Assembly (NCBI GenBank): GCA_964035545.1
Contig: OZ037771.1
Span: 7,296,690 to 7,360,689 of the forward strand
Direction: 5' to 3'
From: Bugula neritina
Lineage: Eukaryota; Bryozoa; Gymnolaemata; Cheilostomatida; Bugulidae
DNA: 64,000 bases
Positions 37,901-50,859 of the stretch are shown here, piece after piece (positions within the stretch are counted from its first letter, which is position 1; each line of letters opens with the position of its first letter). The notes under the pieces were generated by a model. It was not told where the DNA came from. It saw only the letters and a program-made list of their open reading frames with translations, and did not search any database. The position numbers and the translations under genes were made by a program.

Positions 37901-39931
37901 AGTATAACATTATTATATAGAGCCTTACTGCCAAATTCCTGATGGATTTGTTGGAGCAATACTGAATTCTAAAAATATATCCCAGTACTATTTCAAACCG
38001 GGAGATAAATATAACATATTGTGTAATGATGGCTACAAGTTGTCACCTAAAAGAAAACAAAATAATAAAGGAGATTTAAGATGGGAATGCATGAGTAATG
38101 GAGAGTGGAAGCAAGCATCCCGCTGCGTTGGTATGCATTACTCATCACCCATAATTTAGCTAAACATCAGCATTAGTGATTAATAATTATAAATAACAAC
38201 TTTACTATGTTGAATTTTTCTATTTCAAGTATTTTCAAAATTCAACTTCAATCAATTATTTAAAAGAACTTTTTTATCAATCATATGAATTGACTTATTA
38301 GGTTTGACTTTGATTTTAACTCACTTAGAGTTAACAACAACATATGGTTCTTGTTATATAACTTGCGTATGTTTTAGGGGCTAATAACACTAAAACATTG
38401 ATTGCTGCCAGTGCAACAGTTATGGGTTCAATTCTGTTCTTTGGAATCTTATCTGGAGTATATTTCTTGTGAGTACAGTATAGGTTTATACTAAACAGCA
38501 CTGATTGTACAAATACTATAATGGTATTTCTAAAATCTAAAGCAATATAACTAAATACATTATATACCATTTATTCTTTGAAAAATAATTTCTTTTTAAA
38601 ATCTTAGTTTCAATTTATCAAATGCTGTTAGAATACATTTACTTAAAAATTGCAAACATATCTTTAAAACTATAATTAATGTTTATTTCATATTACTATA
38701 ATTTGTGCTTTTTGGAAACTGTGTTTTCAAATATTATGTTAGTGTAGTATTTGGTAATTAAATTATATGCACAGCAAGTTTTTAAAGCAATCCATTCTAC
38801 TATAAAGCCTCAAAATAATTCATTTTATGGCATGGCAAATTTTATGTCAACATAAAAATTATAAACTTCTTTATAGAGTACAGCAGTTTCATAACTATGA
38901 TAGAAGAAACAAAAACTTAAAAATGGTTATACTGCATAAAACAATAACCATATTTAGAAAAAGTAGAGGGAGCAGCCGTGGTCTAGGGGTTAGAACGTTC
39001 GCTTTGTGAACACGAAGTTGTGGGTTCAAACCCCGACAAAGGCCATTGGTGATGTTAGGAAGAGCATCCAGTCATAATTGCTCCTGCGCCTCATTTGAAC
39101 AAGTCCTTAGCTCGTTCTAACAAAAACCCTTTCTATCAGGGGTTTCTCACAGGGATAGCGACTTTAAATTTGCATGGGTTTATATTTAGAAAAAGTAGCA
39201 TTTAGAATTTTTAAGCACAGAAAAAAAAACTGACAACAGCTAATATAATTAGAATGTGTTTGAATGATATATTTTTATTTTGCAGTTTTGTCTCCAAAAA
39301 TACTAAAACCCCTAAAACACACGTAAAGAGGCATAAGTCAACACCTAAAAGTTTTGAAGCGCCAATACTTTCACCGGAAAAACTAGTCAATAAACCTGCC
39401 CCTTCAAACATGTACTCGAAAGCACCAGTTAGCTACGATATAATTGCTAATAGTCCTAATGCAACTTTAAAAAAACACGACCAGCAAACACCGGCTGCGT
39501 CGCGTACTCGAGTGCCAAGTTATGGTTTCAGATCTTTTGACAAAGGTAACCCTTTAAGTTCACGCTATCAAATACAGAATTACAACACAGGACCACAAGA
39601 ACAACGTGCTTCTTTGAACTCACAGGCTCAAATGATGAATTATAATACAGGATCACGAGAGCAACGTACTTCCTATAACTCACACGCTCAAATACTGACT
39701 CATCATGCAAGGTCAAAAAGCAAGCCGGCCTCTTTCAGCTCTCAAGGACATCTCATGAATTCTACTACAGTGTCAAATGACAACCAGACTTCCCCAAGTT
39801 CTCTAGTCCAAATGATGAACTTTCACGGAAGGTCATACGATAAACCTATTCAATTAAATTCACATAATAATTCACACATTATTGTTCCTTCAAACTCATA
39901 TGCTCAGATAAACAAAACTCATGACAATTAA
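31399..39931 (+). CDS. Gene D: sushi-FN3(4)-sushi-TM receptor-like protein with long repetitive tail
   Basis: Eleven exons: 31399-31477, 32231-32437, 33238-33531, 33875-34026, 34740-34869, 35306-35500, 36232-36372, 37107-37400, 37921-38130, 38378-38468, 39286-39931. Sum 2439 nt, 812 residues. Signal peptide ([18 protein letters not shown]; a second ATG at 31411 is equally possible), one N-terminal sushi, D1 (CKQYDNKAC), D2 with CRPNCC, D3, D4 (CYKTKLTDC), a membrane-proximal sushi, a TM helix near 568-597 and a tail of about 215 residues, much longer than in paralogues. The tail begins with Lys/Thr/Pro-rich sequence and ends in about six degenerate 20-residue repeats (pattern [20 protein letters not shown]). 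It also contains VSYDII, which fits the ITIM consensus, and YQIQ, which fits YxxQ; both are short and may be chance. The donor after 35500 is GTGCGC, unusual but GT. Confidence 0.85.
31897..32138. repeat. Long CA/CGCA microsatellite
   Basis: (CA)n alternating with (CGCA)n and CCCA variants over 240 bp in intron 1 of gene D. Overlapping Cys/Val or His/Thr frames are artefacts. Confidence 0.95.
34330..34465. repeat. Minisatellite of about 44 bp, three units
   Basis: Units of the form CCCATACCCATATTTCTC followed by a T tract and ATGTTCAT, in a gene D intron. It creates long spurious Phe/Tyr-rich frames. Confidence 0.85.
34933..35095. repeat. TG/TGCG microsatellite
   Basis: (TG)n with (CGTG)n in the gene D intron after exon 5. 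Confidence 0.92.
38967..39183 (+). mobile_element. tRNA-derived SINE, copy 2
   Basis: Same family as 1790-2006, in the plus orientation. A-box region 38979-38998, B box GGTTCAAACCC at 39023-39033, the ATCCAGTCATAATTGCTCCT middle and the CAGGGGTTTCTCACAGGGAT tail. It sits in the last intron of gene D, 103 bp before the tail exon. Confidence 0.82.
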
Positions 39932-40505
39932 ACCTATCACAAGAGAATGCAAAAATTTGAAGCAAAGCATGAGAGATGATAAATTTTTAAAAAAAAGTCT
40001 GTAGAATTCAAAGGCTAAAATACCAAAAATTTAAAATATCAAATTATTATTGAAACGTTTTAACTAAATATTTTAGCTTTTGAGTAATTATTTACTATTA
40101 AACTTTAAAAAAATAGTAACACTGATTATTGCAATTTATTAGTTCAATTGTTGCTTAATTTCTTCACTTTTTAGGATTTCAAATGCTGAAAAGTTTTTAA
40201 ATGCTTGTTCTAATTACTACATGAAAGCATTTGTTTTTACCATAAATACAGACTGTTGATGAATTAAAACTTTGTTATATAATGTGAGCAAGAAACGAGC
40301 TTGTTTAAAAAATCTATTCATAAACATCAATTGGTGAATTGCCATAATACCATTCGTGACATGTATTCACATGTGTTCACATATGTGTGTGTGTTCGTGT
40401 CCGTGTGCGTGTTACATGCTATGTAGTGTAAGACATTATTATTGTTTTAGGTAATATAAACTTCATGTAAACTTTAGTTGAAATGTGTATGAATTTTACA
40501 CAGGT

Positions 40506-40511
40506 TTTATT
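40506..40511 (-). terminator. Probable poly(A) signal of gene E
   Basis: AATAAA on the minus strand about 70 nt past the gene E stop. Confidence 0.4.
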
Positions 40512-40581
40512 GCATAAAATACATAAGTAGATGAAAAAAGATTTTTGCAAATGTTTTGAATACTAGCAGACCTTGCTTATA

Positions 40582-40829
40582 CTAATAATTGTATTGGTCC
40601 ATATGCATGTTCATTGTGGATTGAATATTTTGTGTGCTAGATAAATACATATTATATGGATCGTTTGGTAGAATGCTAGGCTCAGTTTGAAGTGGCATAA
40701 CACTATGATTGGGCAGCTCTGGTATCTCTAACTTAAGAGGTTTCTTGTGCATCCTCCTGCGTTTTCTGTTAATGCTGCTCACTTGACATCTGAAACAGAA
40801 TAATTTTAGTATATATACGAGCTCATTAC

Positions 40830-40923
<94 letters not shown>

Positions 40924-43900
40924 ATTTATATATAGCAAATATGGTTACAATTGATTATCAGTAAATGAATTAGTGGATGCAAGTAATATAATCATTGCCT
41001 TTTTATTTGATGAGTTTTTTCATAATACCTCCAAATTAATCTGCACAGTAGAACAATTCATTTCGTTGAATCTCTAATTACGCTAAGTTTTTAATAATCT
41101 TTCTCAAAATATCTTGCAAATTTTCGACTTCATTATTTCTCTTAATTAAAATAAACTTTGTTTTTATGTAGCAAATATTATTTATATAACAGCTTTATGA
41201 CTTGAGGTTGTGTAAATTTTTTATGATCATTAAAATAAATAAATCTGTTATTTTTAAATCACTAAAGCAGAAATCTCAGATTTTGCTCTGTAATATATAG
41301 CATCAAATCGACAAATCTTGAAACAATTTTCTTACTGTTTTTTTTAACTTTTTTATTTACAGCACTTTGAGGAAAGATTTTATTCTACGAAAGATACTTT
41401 TATTTGTTACTTACCTGTACACCGCAAAAACAAGTATGGCCACTGATATCATACTACCTAACACCGCTCCTATATAGTATAGCAGGGTTGCATTTACCTC
41501 TCCTGTTATAAAACATATTGATTCTGTTCATGCCATGCAGATATGTTTTCCTCAAATATAGTAAAGGTATAGGAATTTATACCATAGTGGAAATATAAGT
41601 TGATAATCAGGGCTTTATCCATTCATTTTTTACTTTTGTTAGTAGCATTTATCTCCGTTGGAATTGTGCTCTCTTTTGTTTATCATTTATGTGGAAATGC
41701 TGTTTTTCACAGAGGCATCAGAGCAGAGTTTTACTTTTTTTACAAGAAGTCCTTTTAGAATTTGCTCAGAAAATAATTGGACTGAAATTTTCAAGCTAAA
41801 CATTATATTACTTCCAAATATGTTAACTCTAATTTAAAAAATATTTTTAAGTTGATTAAATGGTTAGCATATTGGTATACAATTTTTAAAATGTTCCAAC
41901 TGATGGAGCTTTTCAATGTATGTATATATGTTTATTGCCCAAGTGTTATATATTATAATTATAAATATTGGGTAAAATATTATTTTTAGTTAGATTAGTA
42001 AATATATCTGCAGTTATATTTCTGGCACTGTCACGTTACTACTTCATTACTACCCATAAAGTTTGGTGTTTAAGTTTGTAATTATTAGCATTATTTTAAT
42101 ATTGGCACTTTAATTTTATAAAAGAAAATGTTGATATTTTGCTATAATATTTCATATAACCTACTGCCTAACTAAATCATTATATTGTTGTGTATTTTTG
42201 TTTAAATTATAGTTTCTTAGCCATAATAAATAAATAGGTTTTTTCAAATTTGATAAAATATTAGAATTACCTTTGCACACAGATCTGCGGGTCCACTTTC
42301 CATTAGAACATTCCCATGTTGGGTCTTTGTTGTTAGTAGTAGTTGACAAGGTGTATCCCTGGTTGCATACAATCGTGTAGCTTGCTTTAGGCTTAAAGTA
42401 GTAGCGAGAAATGTTGGCAGCACCTATTATTTGACCATTCACGTTGTCCGGGTGTTCGCAAAAAGGCTCTAAGCATAAACAAATTAATAGGCTGCAGCGA
42501 TAAAGTTAAAAATTACTTTTTTTATTAATAAGCTTGTTATAATCAAATTTAGGCTTATGAACGCAAGTTTTAAAAAATGTTATTCTTGACAAAAGGCAAA
42601 TACAGCCAAAATATTTTTACAGTTTTAAACTTTTGTGTTTTCAAGCAAAGCTTTTATAATTATTTTTTCTACTTATGTACAGATATCAAAGAACTTACCA
42701 ATGTCAAACTCTACTACGTCACTTTTGGAGCTCTTTGTACCACTTGATTCGGCGATTGCATAAGCCATGTAAAGACCTTTTGGGTACTCAGACTTTATTG
42801 TGACCTGAGCTTCCATTAAACCAGATGGTTTTGGAAACTCTTTTTTAGAAACGCAATTGTCAGATTGTCTTTTGGAACATAGATAAAAAATGACTTTATC
42901 TTGATTACTGTCTGATGGGATTGACCAGCTAAACTGCTTTAGAATTGACTCTGGATCAGAGACTAAATCGAAATCTTCTGGAGGTTTCGGAGCTAAAAAT
43001 TAATAAACCAAAATCGAAATGTTGGCCTATAGGTGTGCTTGCATGCCTTCGAGTTTGTGTGTTTAAAAATCTGTTTGCTATTTTTATAATATTTTAATTG
43101 AAAAAATTTTAAATAAAAATATTTCAAATACATACGAATTTTTACAGTACGGGTAATCGATGGTGAGGTTAGATTTTTTGCACCGTATGTTTGGGCTTCA
43201 AACTCATAGGTACCTCCTGGTCTCGGGTGACCACTTCTAAGCACTATCTTGGTACGAAAGCCATTATAAGTACTATCTGAAAAACAGTTCTGCTTGTAAT
43301 ATTATTCCTGATTACATCTTTTATTGTGTTAGTCAACACAAAATATATGTAGCATCTACACTTCTATTCCTATGCCCTTACCTGGTTGTATTATCTATAT
43401 TGGTAATTGTGTCAACTAAAGAGATAGGCTGACCAGTTGAGTAGAAACCTAAGATATACATTAAAACTAATTCTAATGCTAACAACGAGATAAAAAAACT
43501 GCTTCTTAGACGCTAATAATTACTCAACTAAATTATAGCATAGTCTACGAGATTGACTTTTACTAACGTAGTCAAGGTCAAGTTGATGCAATTAACAATT
43601 TTTTAAACAATTACTATAATTTAACTTTAGGTGCCCTGATAAATTAACAAAAAGAGTAAACTTTTTAGTATTATTGCTAAAAATACATGTTTCCCTCATG
43701 TTTTAACTTTATATAAATAAATTCTATAAACAGCTAGTAATCTATTTGGAGCTATATGTAATTCTTTAGCATTGGTGTAAGCAGAGAAAATTTTCCAATG
43801 TTCTTGATCAAATCAAAATGCAGCAAAGCTAATTTAGTTCAGTTCATTTAGAAATTTAGCTCATCATCTATACTGACGTGAAAGCAATTGTAATTTTGTT

Positions 43901-46840
43901 CAAGCTTTTATAAATATAGAAATCATTTTAAGAAATGTCTGCTACATAGTGGCTTATGTTTAAAATAAAACAATTGTCATTGAAACTAGCATATTCGTTT
44001 TATATGCCTGCATTTACCAGTCTATTAAGTTTAACTATATAAATAATTTTGCAAAAATCATATTTGCAAACTTTTATTTTTCACTAAACTTTTTTTAAAA
44101 ACTTTTTATGTTATAGTGAGCACGCTTTTGCAGTTTTAGTGGTAAACTATAATAGTGTGTAGTTCGGCTGCACGCTTTCAAAAAAGGCAATATTTTCTAC
44201 TTGTATTTTCTAAGCTTATAAAATAGTTTTTTGTTAAAAAGGTAAATATACTAGCAACTGACGCAGTTAGTGATGTAATTATATGAGCTGAATAACAATA
44301 TGTCTGTAGTTTCATTCGCATACTTGTGTGCTTTGTATGTTCAAAAGCCAATATTCTTTTGGATTCCGACACTTGATAGCCTTTCATAGACACTGCTAAA
44401 ACTTCTCCTTGCGAGTTTATTGTTGCTTTTGCCACAAACATTGTGTTTGCAATGAATTTTGTATTGTTTACTCGAACGTAGTCCACTTGAAACGTTGCCA
44501 GCTGTGAAGGATCTTTCAAATAAAAGTATCACAATTGATATACATTTTATTAATATTATTTACACTTTTTTGCCATAAATGGTCTATCTAATAAAAACAA
44601 TTAATTATTTTCTATACCAAGCAATTAAATTTCTTATTGAACAATATACTGCATTAGCATGAGCTAATGAAAATTTACTTTCGAAATCAGATTTTTTTAA
44701 TCATTTGTCAAAAAATTGAGTCTATAATGTGATACTTAGGCTGCTGCCAATAAAAGAATAATAAAAAAAAGTTAAAATATCACTACTTGCTGAATTACTA
44801 TTTACTGTGAATTATCTATATTTTGACATAATTTTGTGAAGAACGCTCCCTAAAGTTTTTGATTAGTTAACAGTATTATTCAAACAACTTGTGCATGAAA
44901 CTACTTATAATATATCTACAGTAATTTATAAACATAATATTACTGTTACCCAATTACAGTATACTTTCTTAATGTTTTATAAACACTTTTGTCAAGGTAA
45001 AAATCAAATTCTCAAGCTCAAGTCTAACTGCACCAACCTGTCTGAAATAAGAAGCTCTGTTTATAATAAAAATTTAAAAAATATAAAAAAGTTTTAATCA
45101 CGAAACAATTTAAGTTTTGTTTTGTTAAGATACTTACATGTATAGAATACATATTTTTCTGATTTAGATTTTAGCTCATAACCTGACGAGTATGTAAACA
45201 CAGTTTTCAAGGAGGCTCGACATCTGATGCCTGTTACGGCATTGTTCAGAACAGTTGTTGTCACTGCAAGCTAAGGTGCAGTAAAATGTAATGCATAAAA
45301 TGTTGAAATTAAAATTTTATAAATTCAAATGATGAACATGCATGCAATATCTACTTATTGTGAGCAACGAAAATACATAAAAATTTTTGACGCCTATAAA
45401 TACAAGAATTGATGGATAATTTTTTTACTTTAAAATTCATTGCACAACATTTGCCAACTTACTTTGAATTTCTATTTTTACATGTGTTAAGTTATCACAA
45501 TTTGATCAAAATATCAATGCATAGTCAGTTTTGCCATGCAATCAAACAACATTTTGTTTTTGTTTGTTTTATTTTCATTTCCATCACAAAATTTAATGAT
45601 AATTAGAAAAAATATGAATTGCTATCCAAAAGGAGGTAATGATGATTCTCATCTATTTGCTAATAGTAAAACTTGTAGAGGTGCAGGTAAAAATGGTCGG
45701 CATGACTACGGTTAGTTTACTTTTGTTCAATATTAAGGAGTATGCCATAATTTTAATTTTAAAACATTCTTGTGGCATTGTTCCATCTAGGTTATAGTGA
45801 AGACATAGTTTTTACAAAAAACTGTCAATAACTATTGGTTTTAGTTTAAGGCAAATGTAATTATTTTAAATATAAGATAGCAAGAAATTTTTCATAATTT
45901 TACAACATAAGAAAGAGTGGGAAAAAACTAGAATATGACTTACTACTGTCGTTCTCTCAGTACCACAGCATTTACACACAAACTCAAAATGTGTATATTC
46001 AGACTGGGGAAAATTAAACTCTACTGTAAATTTTTTCTCATTTGGATATTCCATTGGAATTATCTTAAAGTTCTCAGGTGGAAGGGGATCTAGAATATAT
46101 AAAAAAATCCTTAAATAATGTAATCATAATTAATAATAGCAACAAAAACTGTAACTATAATTTCTCTGAGTCTTTTGATACAATGCTCTATTGAATAATA
46201 TATTATTATGTTGAGTGAGAATATGTAGATCAATGATTGGCATCATATCTCAATATCCATCTATCTATATTTTAAACATTTTGAAGTTTTTTTTAATCTG
46301 TTTATGCTAAATTTTTACAAATTAAGATTTTAATAAACTTTATAAAGTTTCAACACAGTTATACTATAGCTTTATGTTAATAATAATTATAATACTATTA
46401 TTACAAATGCAAAATTACAGTATTTTAATTACTATAATTATTATAGTGTTCCAGTAGCTTTAGTATGCTAAGTACTTTAACAGTATTGCATAAATCTATA
46501 GCCACTTACCTTTAGTTACGTTTCTGGCTTCACTCTGTATACTGGTCACGTTATTTGGTTTTACATGATGCAAAACAAATTGGTAGACCCCAACTCCGGT
46601 ATCATTAAATGAGTAAGTGTTTGCTCTTGGAAATATGTCTGTCTCTATCTGCTTGCACTGCGGTTTTGGTTGGAAAACCTTGCAGTAGGTTATTCTAAGT
46701 TTGTCTACATTCTCAGTGACTGGTTCATTAACTCTGTAGTTTATTGAAAATCCACTGCCAGTACTTCTCAACCTTTTAAAGCTGACTGCTGCCACTACAA
46801 TATTTGAGAATAGTATGTTTAAAAACAAAAACAGTACCAT
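40582..46840 (-). CDS. Gene E: FN3(4)-sushi-TM receptor-like protein without N-terminal sushi
   Basis: Nine exons, 5' to 3': 46840-46510, 46089-45944, 45270-45138, 44512-44324, 43276-43136, 42992-42699, 42468-42271, 41502-41415, 40789-40582. Sum 1728 nt, 575 residues. D1 ([10 protein letters not shown]), D2 (CKCC motif), D3, D4 (CSKRQSDNC), sushi, TM helix, and a 69-residue basic-then-acidic tail ([16 protein letters not shown]) ending NY. The start is uncertain. ATG 46840 has a good context (AACATGG) and gives a signal-peptide-like [16 protein letters not shown], but that stretch also looks like an intron 3' end, and the paralogous acceptor position would start the exon at 46794. No sushi exon was found upstream to 52 kb on this strand. 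Convergent with gene D. Confidence 0.8.
40831..40936. repeat. TA microsatellite
   Basis: (TA)n with TTTATA interruptions in the last intron of gene E. Confidence 0.93.
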
Positions 46841-46994
46841 GTTGCAAAGTTTTGAAAGGCCAAAGGGGTTCTAGAGAACATGTCGTAGTATTTTATTACC
46901 CAGTGGTTCTGTGCTGTAATTTGCAGGCTGGTTTGAACCTCATTGTGACGCGGCATTTTAAAATTGCAGACTTTGTAACAAATAGTAATAAGAA

Positions 46995-48430
46995 TAATAA
47001 TATACAAACGGCCACTACAGTGAAAAATAAATCTACACCTCAGTGAAAACTGAGTCTACATCTTCAACAGAAATTGAGGTCTCAAGTCTAAGTGGATATA
47101 GTGTCACGCCTATAAGATGACGGTGGGAGCTTAATGCTGGTGTGGGATAGAGGAAGTCACAACGATTCTCAAGTTATCTAGCCGAGAGAGTTCAGTGATA
47201 GGTCTGTTGACATTGGAGCAGGTGGTAGGACAGAATAATAGAGATTCTACTACTAGATCAACAAGGTAATAGATCCAGCAGGTGACTGGTACTGGGAGGA
47301 TCCCGATACAAAAGAATTCAGCCAAGACTTCAGCAAGTTTACAGACGCTCGTTCTTGTAGAATTTCAGTGCTTGTGATTCTTCTTATCTCAAAGTTGACA
47401 TTAATTCCAGCGTCAATTTAACAAGGCCAGAACTGTCTTGATGCTAGCTTACCTTATCTATGTAAGTTAAAGTACAGTAATAAGTAACAGTAATATGACA
47501 ACGGCTCAAATAAGTGATCTGACACAGAAAATGTACTGTACATGTTTTACCAACTGAAATAGAAGTCTTGTTAGGTTTCTCACGAAAGTCTCGTATAGTT
47601 ATTGATAGGTTCCAAAGGGGAACAAACTGTATAAATTAGATATGAGAAGTTACTGCAGTCAAGAATGCCGCATCAATTACACCAATGATCTAAGGATGTC
47701 CAATCTTCATGGAACAGCTACTGACTTACACCAAGCCATCTTCACACGTCAGTACTGCTACACTAACTTCAACCAACAATAACATTATGCATGTCAGGAA
47801 ACATCATTTAATAGCCATTGGCTAGCCTTGAGTTAAAAAAATCAGAGGTGTTTGGTGGGAGTCTAACAGTCAGCATGGCCTTTTTGTAATTCATGTTAGT
47901 AAAAATAAATAGAAACCCACGTATTACAAATGCATTCATAAATTATTAGTTATACTTAGCTTGTCAAACCTATGTCATTAAACTTAAGCTATGTATTTGT
48001 TTTCCATAGAATTAGCACATTCAGCTGTTTTGAGCTGTTATGTTAGCCAACACATCTTGTAAACTAGCTAGCTATATAAGGCTTTGCAGGCTGCACATGT
48101 GTTGGTTCTAGACTTGGCCTAGCCATGGTAGGCCAAGTGCTAGAGCCATGACCAATGCAGCAGTTTTATAGAACTATAAGTAGAGCCAATCAGGTAGTAC
48201 AGTTATTCTTAATAATTACTATAATATTTTTGCATTTCAAGAGAATATGAAATCTTAACTGTTTGACAATAGCTTGGTGACATATTATACATTTTTGCAT
48301 ATTTTTACTAACATGTTTTATACATTACTATTATAGTTTTCACGTTGCCGTAATTATGGCATCAGTTGAGACTTACGGCTCCAATAAAGTACCATCAACA
48401 TCATAATATACAAATTGCCACTACAGAGAT
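46995..48430. other. Unclassified repeat-like intergenic DNA
   Basis: Less AT-rich than its surroundings, no coding frame. A similar ATAATATACAAA(N)2-3GCCACTACAG string occurs near 46997-47020 and 48403-48426, so an inserted element between them is possible. Its class was not determined. Confidence 0.3.
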
Positions 48431-48666
48431 AGTCATGTAAAAATGACACCATTCAATGATGAAAACACAAAAATACACCCTCTGTGTCTGATAAAAACAA
48501 ATACTTGGTTTTTGAAAAATATAAATGCAGCAACACCATTTAATGCTTCTATGAAACTTTATGCAATTCATAGAAGCAAAAAAGTTTAATTACTGGCTTA
48601 AATGTGTTTTCTGTGTATAAGCCTCTGTCAGCTGTGTTACACTAACGCAATTTAAAAGACCCTGCA

Positions 48667-48761
<95 letters not shown>
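48667..48761. repeat. CA microsatellite
   Basis: Pure (CA)n, about 95 bp, intergenic. Confidence 0.95.
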
Positions 48762-48764
<3 letters not shown>

Positions 48765-49349
48765 CGTAAAATAACCACTAACTGTTTTTTTTTCAAAACT
48801 GCTTGGCTTATGGAAAAAATCCTAATCAATGATATACATGTTGGCTTTGTTGGAAGGTTAAGAAATAACGAAATACAAATATAGAAAAGTTAGAAAGCAT
48901 GTCTGCAAAAATAAAAATATTTATATTTAGAGGGTGTCTAAATCTTGTTATTGTATCACAACTTACTTGGGTCTACTCCTGCATTCCTCAAGACATTTTC
49001 AAATGAAATAGCAAGAAATAAAATGGAAGAAATGTAATGCATAGTTCATTGCATGAAAATCTGCCCGTGCATTTTAGCAGTTGAAAAATCTACTAATAAT
49101 ATGCAGAGCTTATATTAATTATTATTTATGCCCAACAATCCAAAACAAAGTAACTGCATTTGCAATTGGCACTTTGAAATATTAGCATATTGTTGCTGTA
49201 AACATAACATTTTTATAAAAGCAGTGATATTTTTTAAAAATTTGTCCCATTTTTCTTTTGGTATTTGTTTATATATTTCAACTCATCATTCACTGTGACT
49301 AGAAAGGGTAAATTATATAATAGACCACTTTTATAACCGCTATTTGTTT

Positions 49350-49838
49350 GGTTTCATCCAATATAGACGCTTCACAGTTAGACTCTATTTATATTTTGGT
49401 ACCACTATAAAGTACAGTAATATATATACTTACAATATATATATACCTACAATATAAATGTTGCATTGATTGCTATATAAATAGCTATAATAGCTAATAT
49501 AGCTATAATAGCTAATATACAAATTATCTGTAATAATTATAATATATATTTTATTATCTTTAATGAATACTTATTATAATGGAATATATTTTCAAACAAC
49601 AAAAAGTATAGAAAATGCAAAAATTAATAAGTTAATACATATCAAAGGAATTATTTTGTGTGCTAAATAACAAGCAATGGGTCCAAGTTTATTTATTTCA
49701 ATACTATTCAAATAAATTGCACATACACCATATATTATACTAAAATAAATAAATAACATCTAACTGAGAGTCGTCCATGTGGGAAGCGTCTAAGTTGGAA
49801 ATTGAGCCTAGTGGGAAGTTTCTATCTGGGATGACACC
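49350..49838. mobile_element. Decayed TIR element, same family as 10139-11010
   Basis: Left end GGTTTCATCCAATATAGACG and right end CTGGGATGACACC, with degenerate repeats of the type GTCTAAGTTGGAAAT inside the right TIR. 489 bp, no coding sequence. Confidence 0.55.
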
Positions 49839-50859
49839 ATATTGTTACATAAATTTATAAGCTCTGCATGACATTTCTTATTATAAATAGTTTTGAAATT
49901 AAAGTTAGAATGCATAAAACCAAACGCAAAATTGTTTCGTTAAGATAAACAGCTTTTTATTTCAAAAACACATTGCCCTTCAAAATACCAGTATAATTCG
50001 ATGGATGTTGGAAATTATAATATAAAATTAGTTTCATTCACCAATACAGCATTGCATAGCTTTATTGCATAATTATACTGCCACAAGTTTAAACAATAAC
50101 ATTTACGTAGCAAAGGCCTACACATGATTGTGTCTAGTTGAAGGGGCAGAGGTCAGAAGTATGCAAGCCTACAATTTACAAAACAAGTGACAAATATTAG
50201 TGCAATCTTGTTGGGATTATTATAATTGATTTTTTGCAAAAAATGAAGAACCTTCACATACGTGAGTCAAACCTAAGAATTGTTTTGATCAGACTGATAA
50301 CGGACAGCAGACTTTGCAGTGACAAAGGTTAATTTTCCACAGCATAACCCCATTGAGTCATATTTATTGCAAATATTTTTTCTTGCTAAACTGCACTAAA
50401 AACATCTTGTTTTTTTTAAATTAAGGAAATACTAGACTTTATCCAGTAAACATCCTTACTATCTAGCTGTGAAGTGGAAGGAAATGCCAAACTTAATGCT
50501 GTAAGCATCTTAATTTCTAAGCTGTAAAAGTAGGGGAAGTCTATAACAATATTAACAATAACTCCATAAGGTATGGTAATCACTTATAAAGCAAATAACT
50601 CTTTGAACTATAATAAGTAATACACATAAAATTATAATTTTTAAAAAATGTGAACACATTCTTTGAAATCTCAATCCCTTCCCACCACTTTGGTGTAATA
50701 CAGCATGTGTATCAATATAATTATAATTAATAATAATAATATTTGAAAAGTATAAATAAATGTTTTTCTAACAAAGTATTTATTGATAGTGACAAATTAA
50801 CTTGGGGTTGCAAACTAGATGTTATGCACACATTAAATAATCATTCCGATAAGGTAGTA

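Noticed and set aside
38967-39040. Functional tRNA gene
   Set aside because: A and B boxes are present but the acceptor stem does not close and the sequence continues into a SINE body shared by four copies.
47131-47325. Minus-strand 64-residue frame tested as an upstream exon of gene E
   Set aside because: No sushi pattern, wrong cysteine spacing and no matching splice sites; lies in repeat-like DNA.
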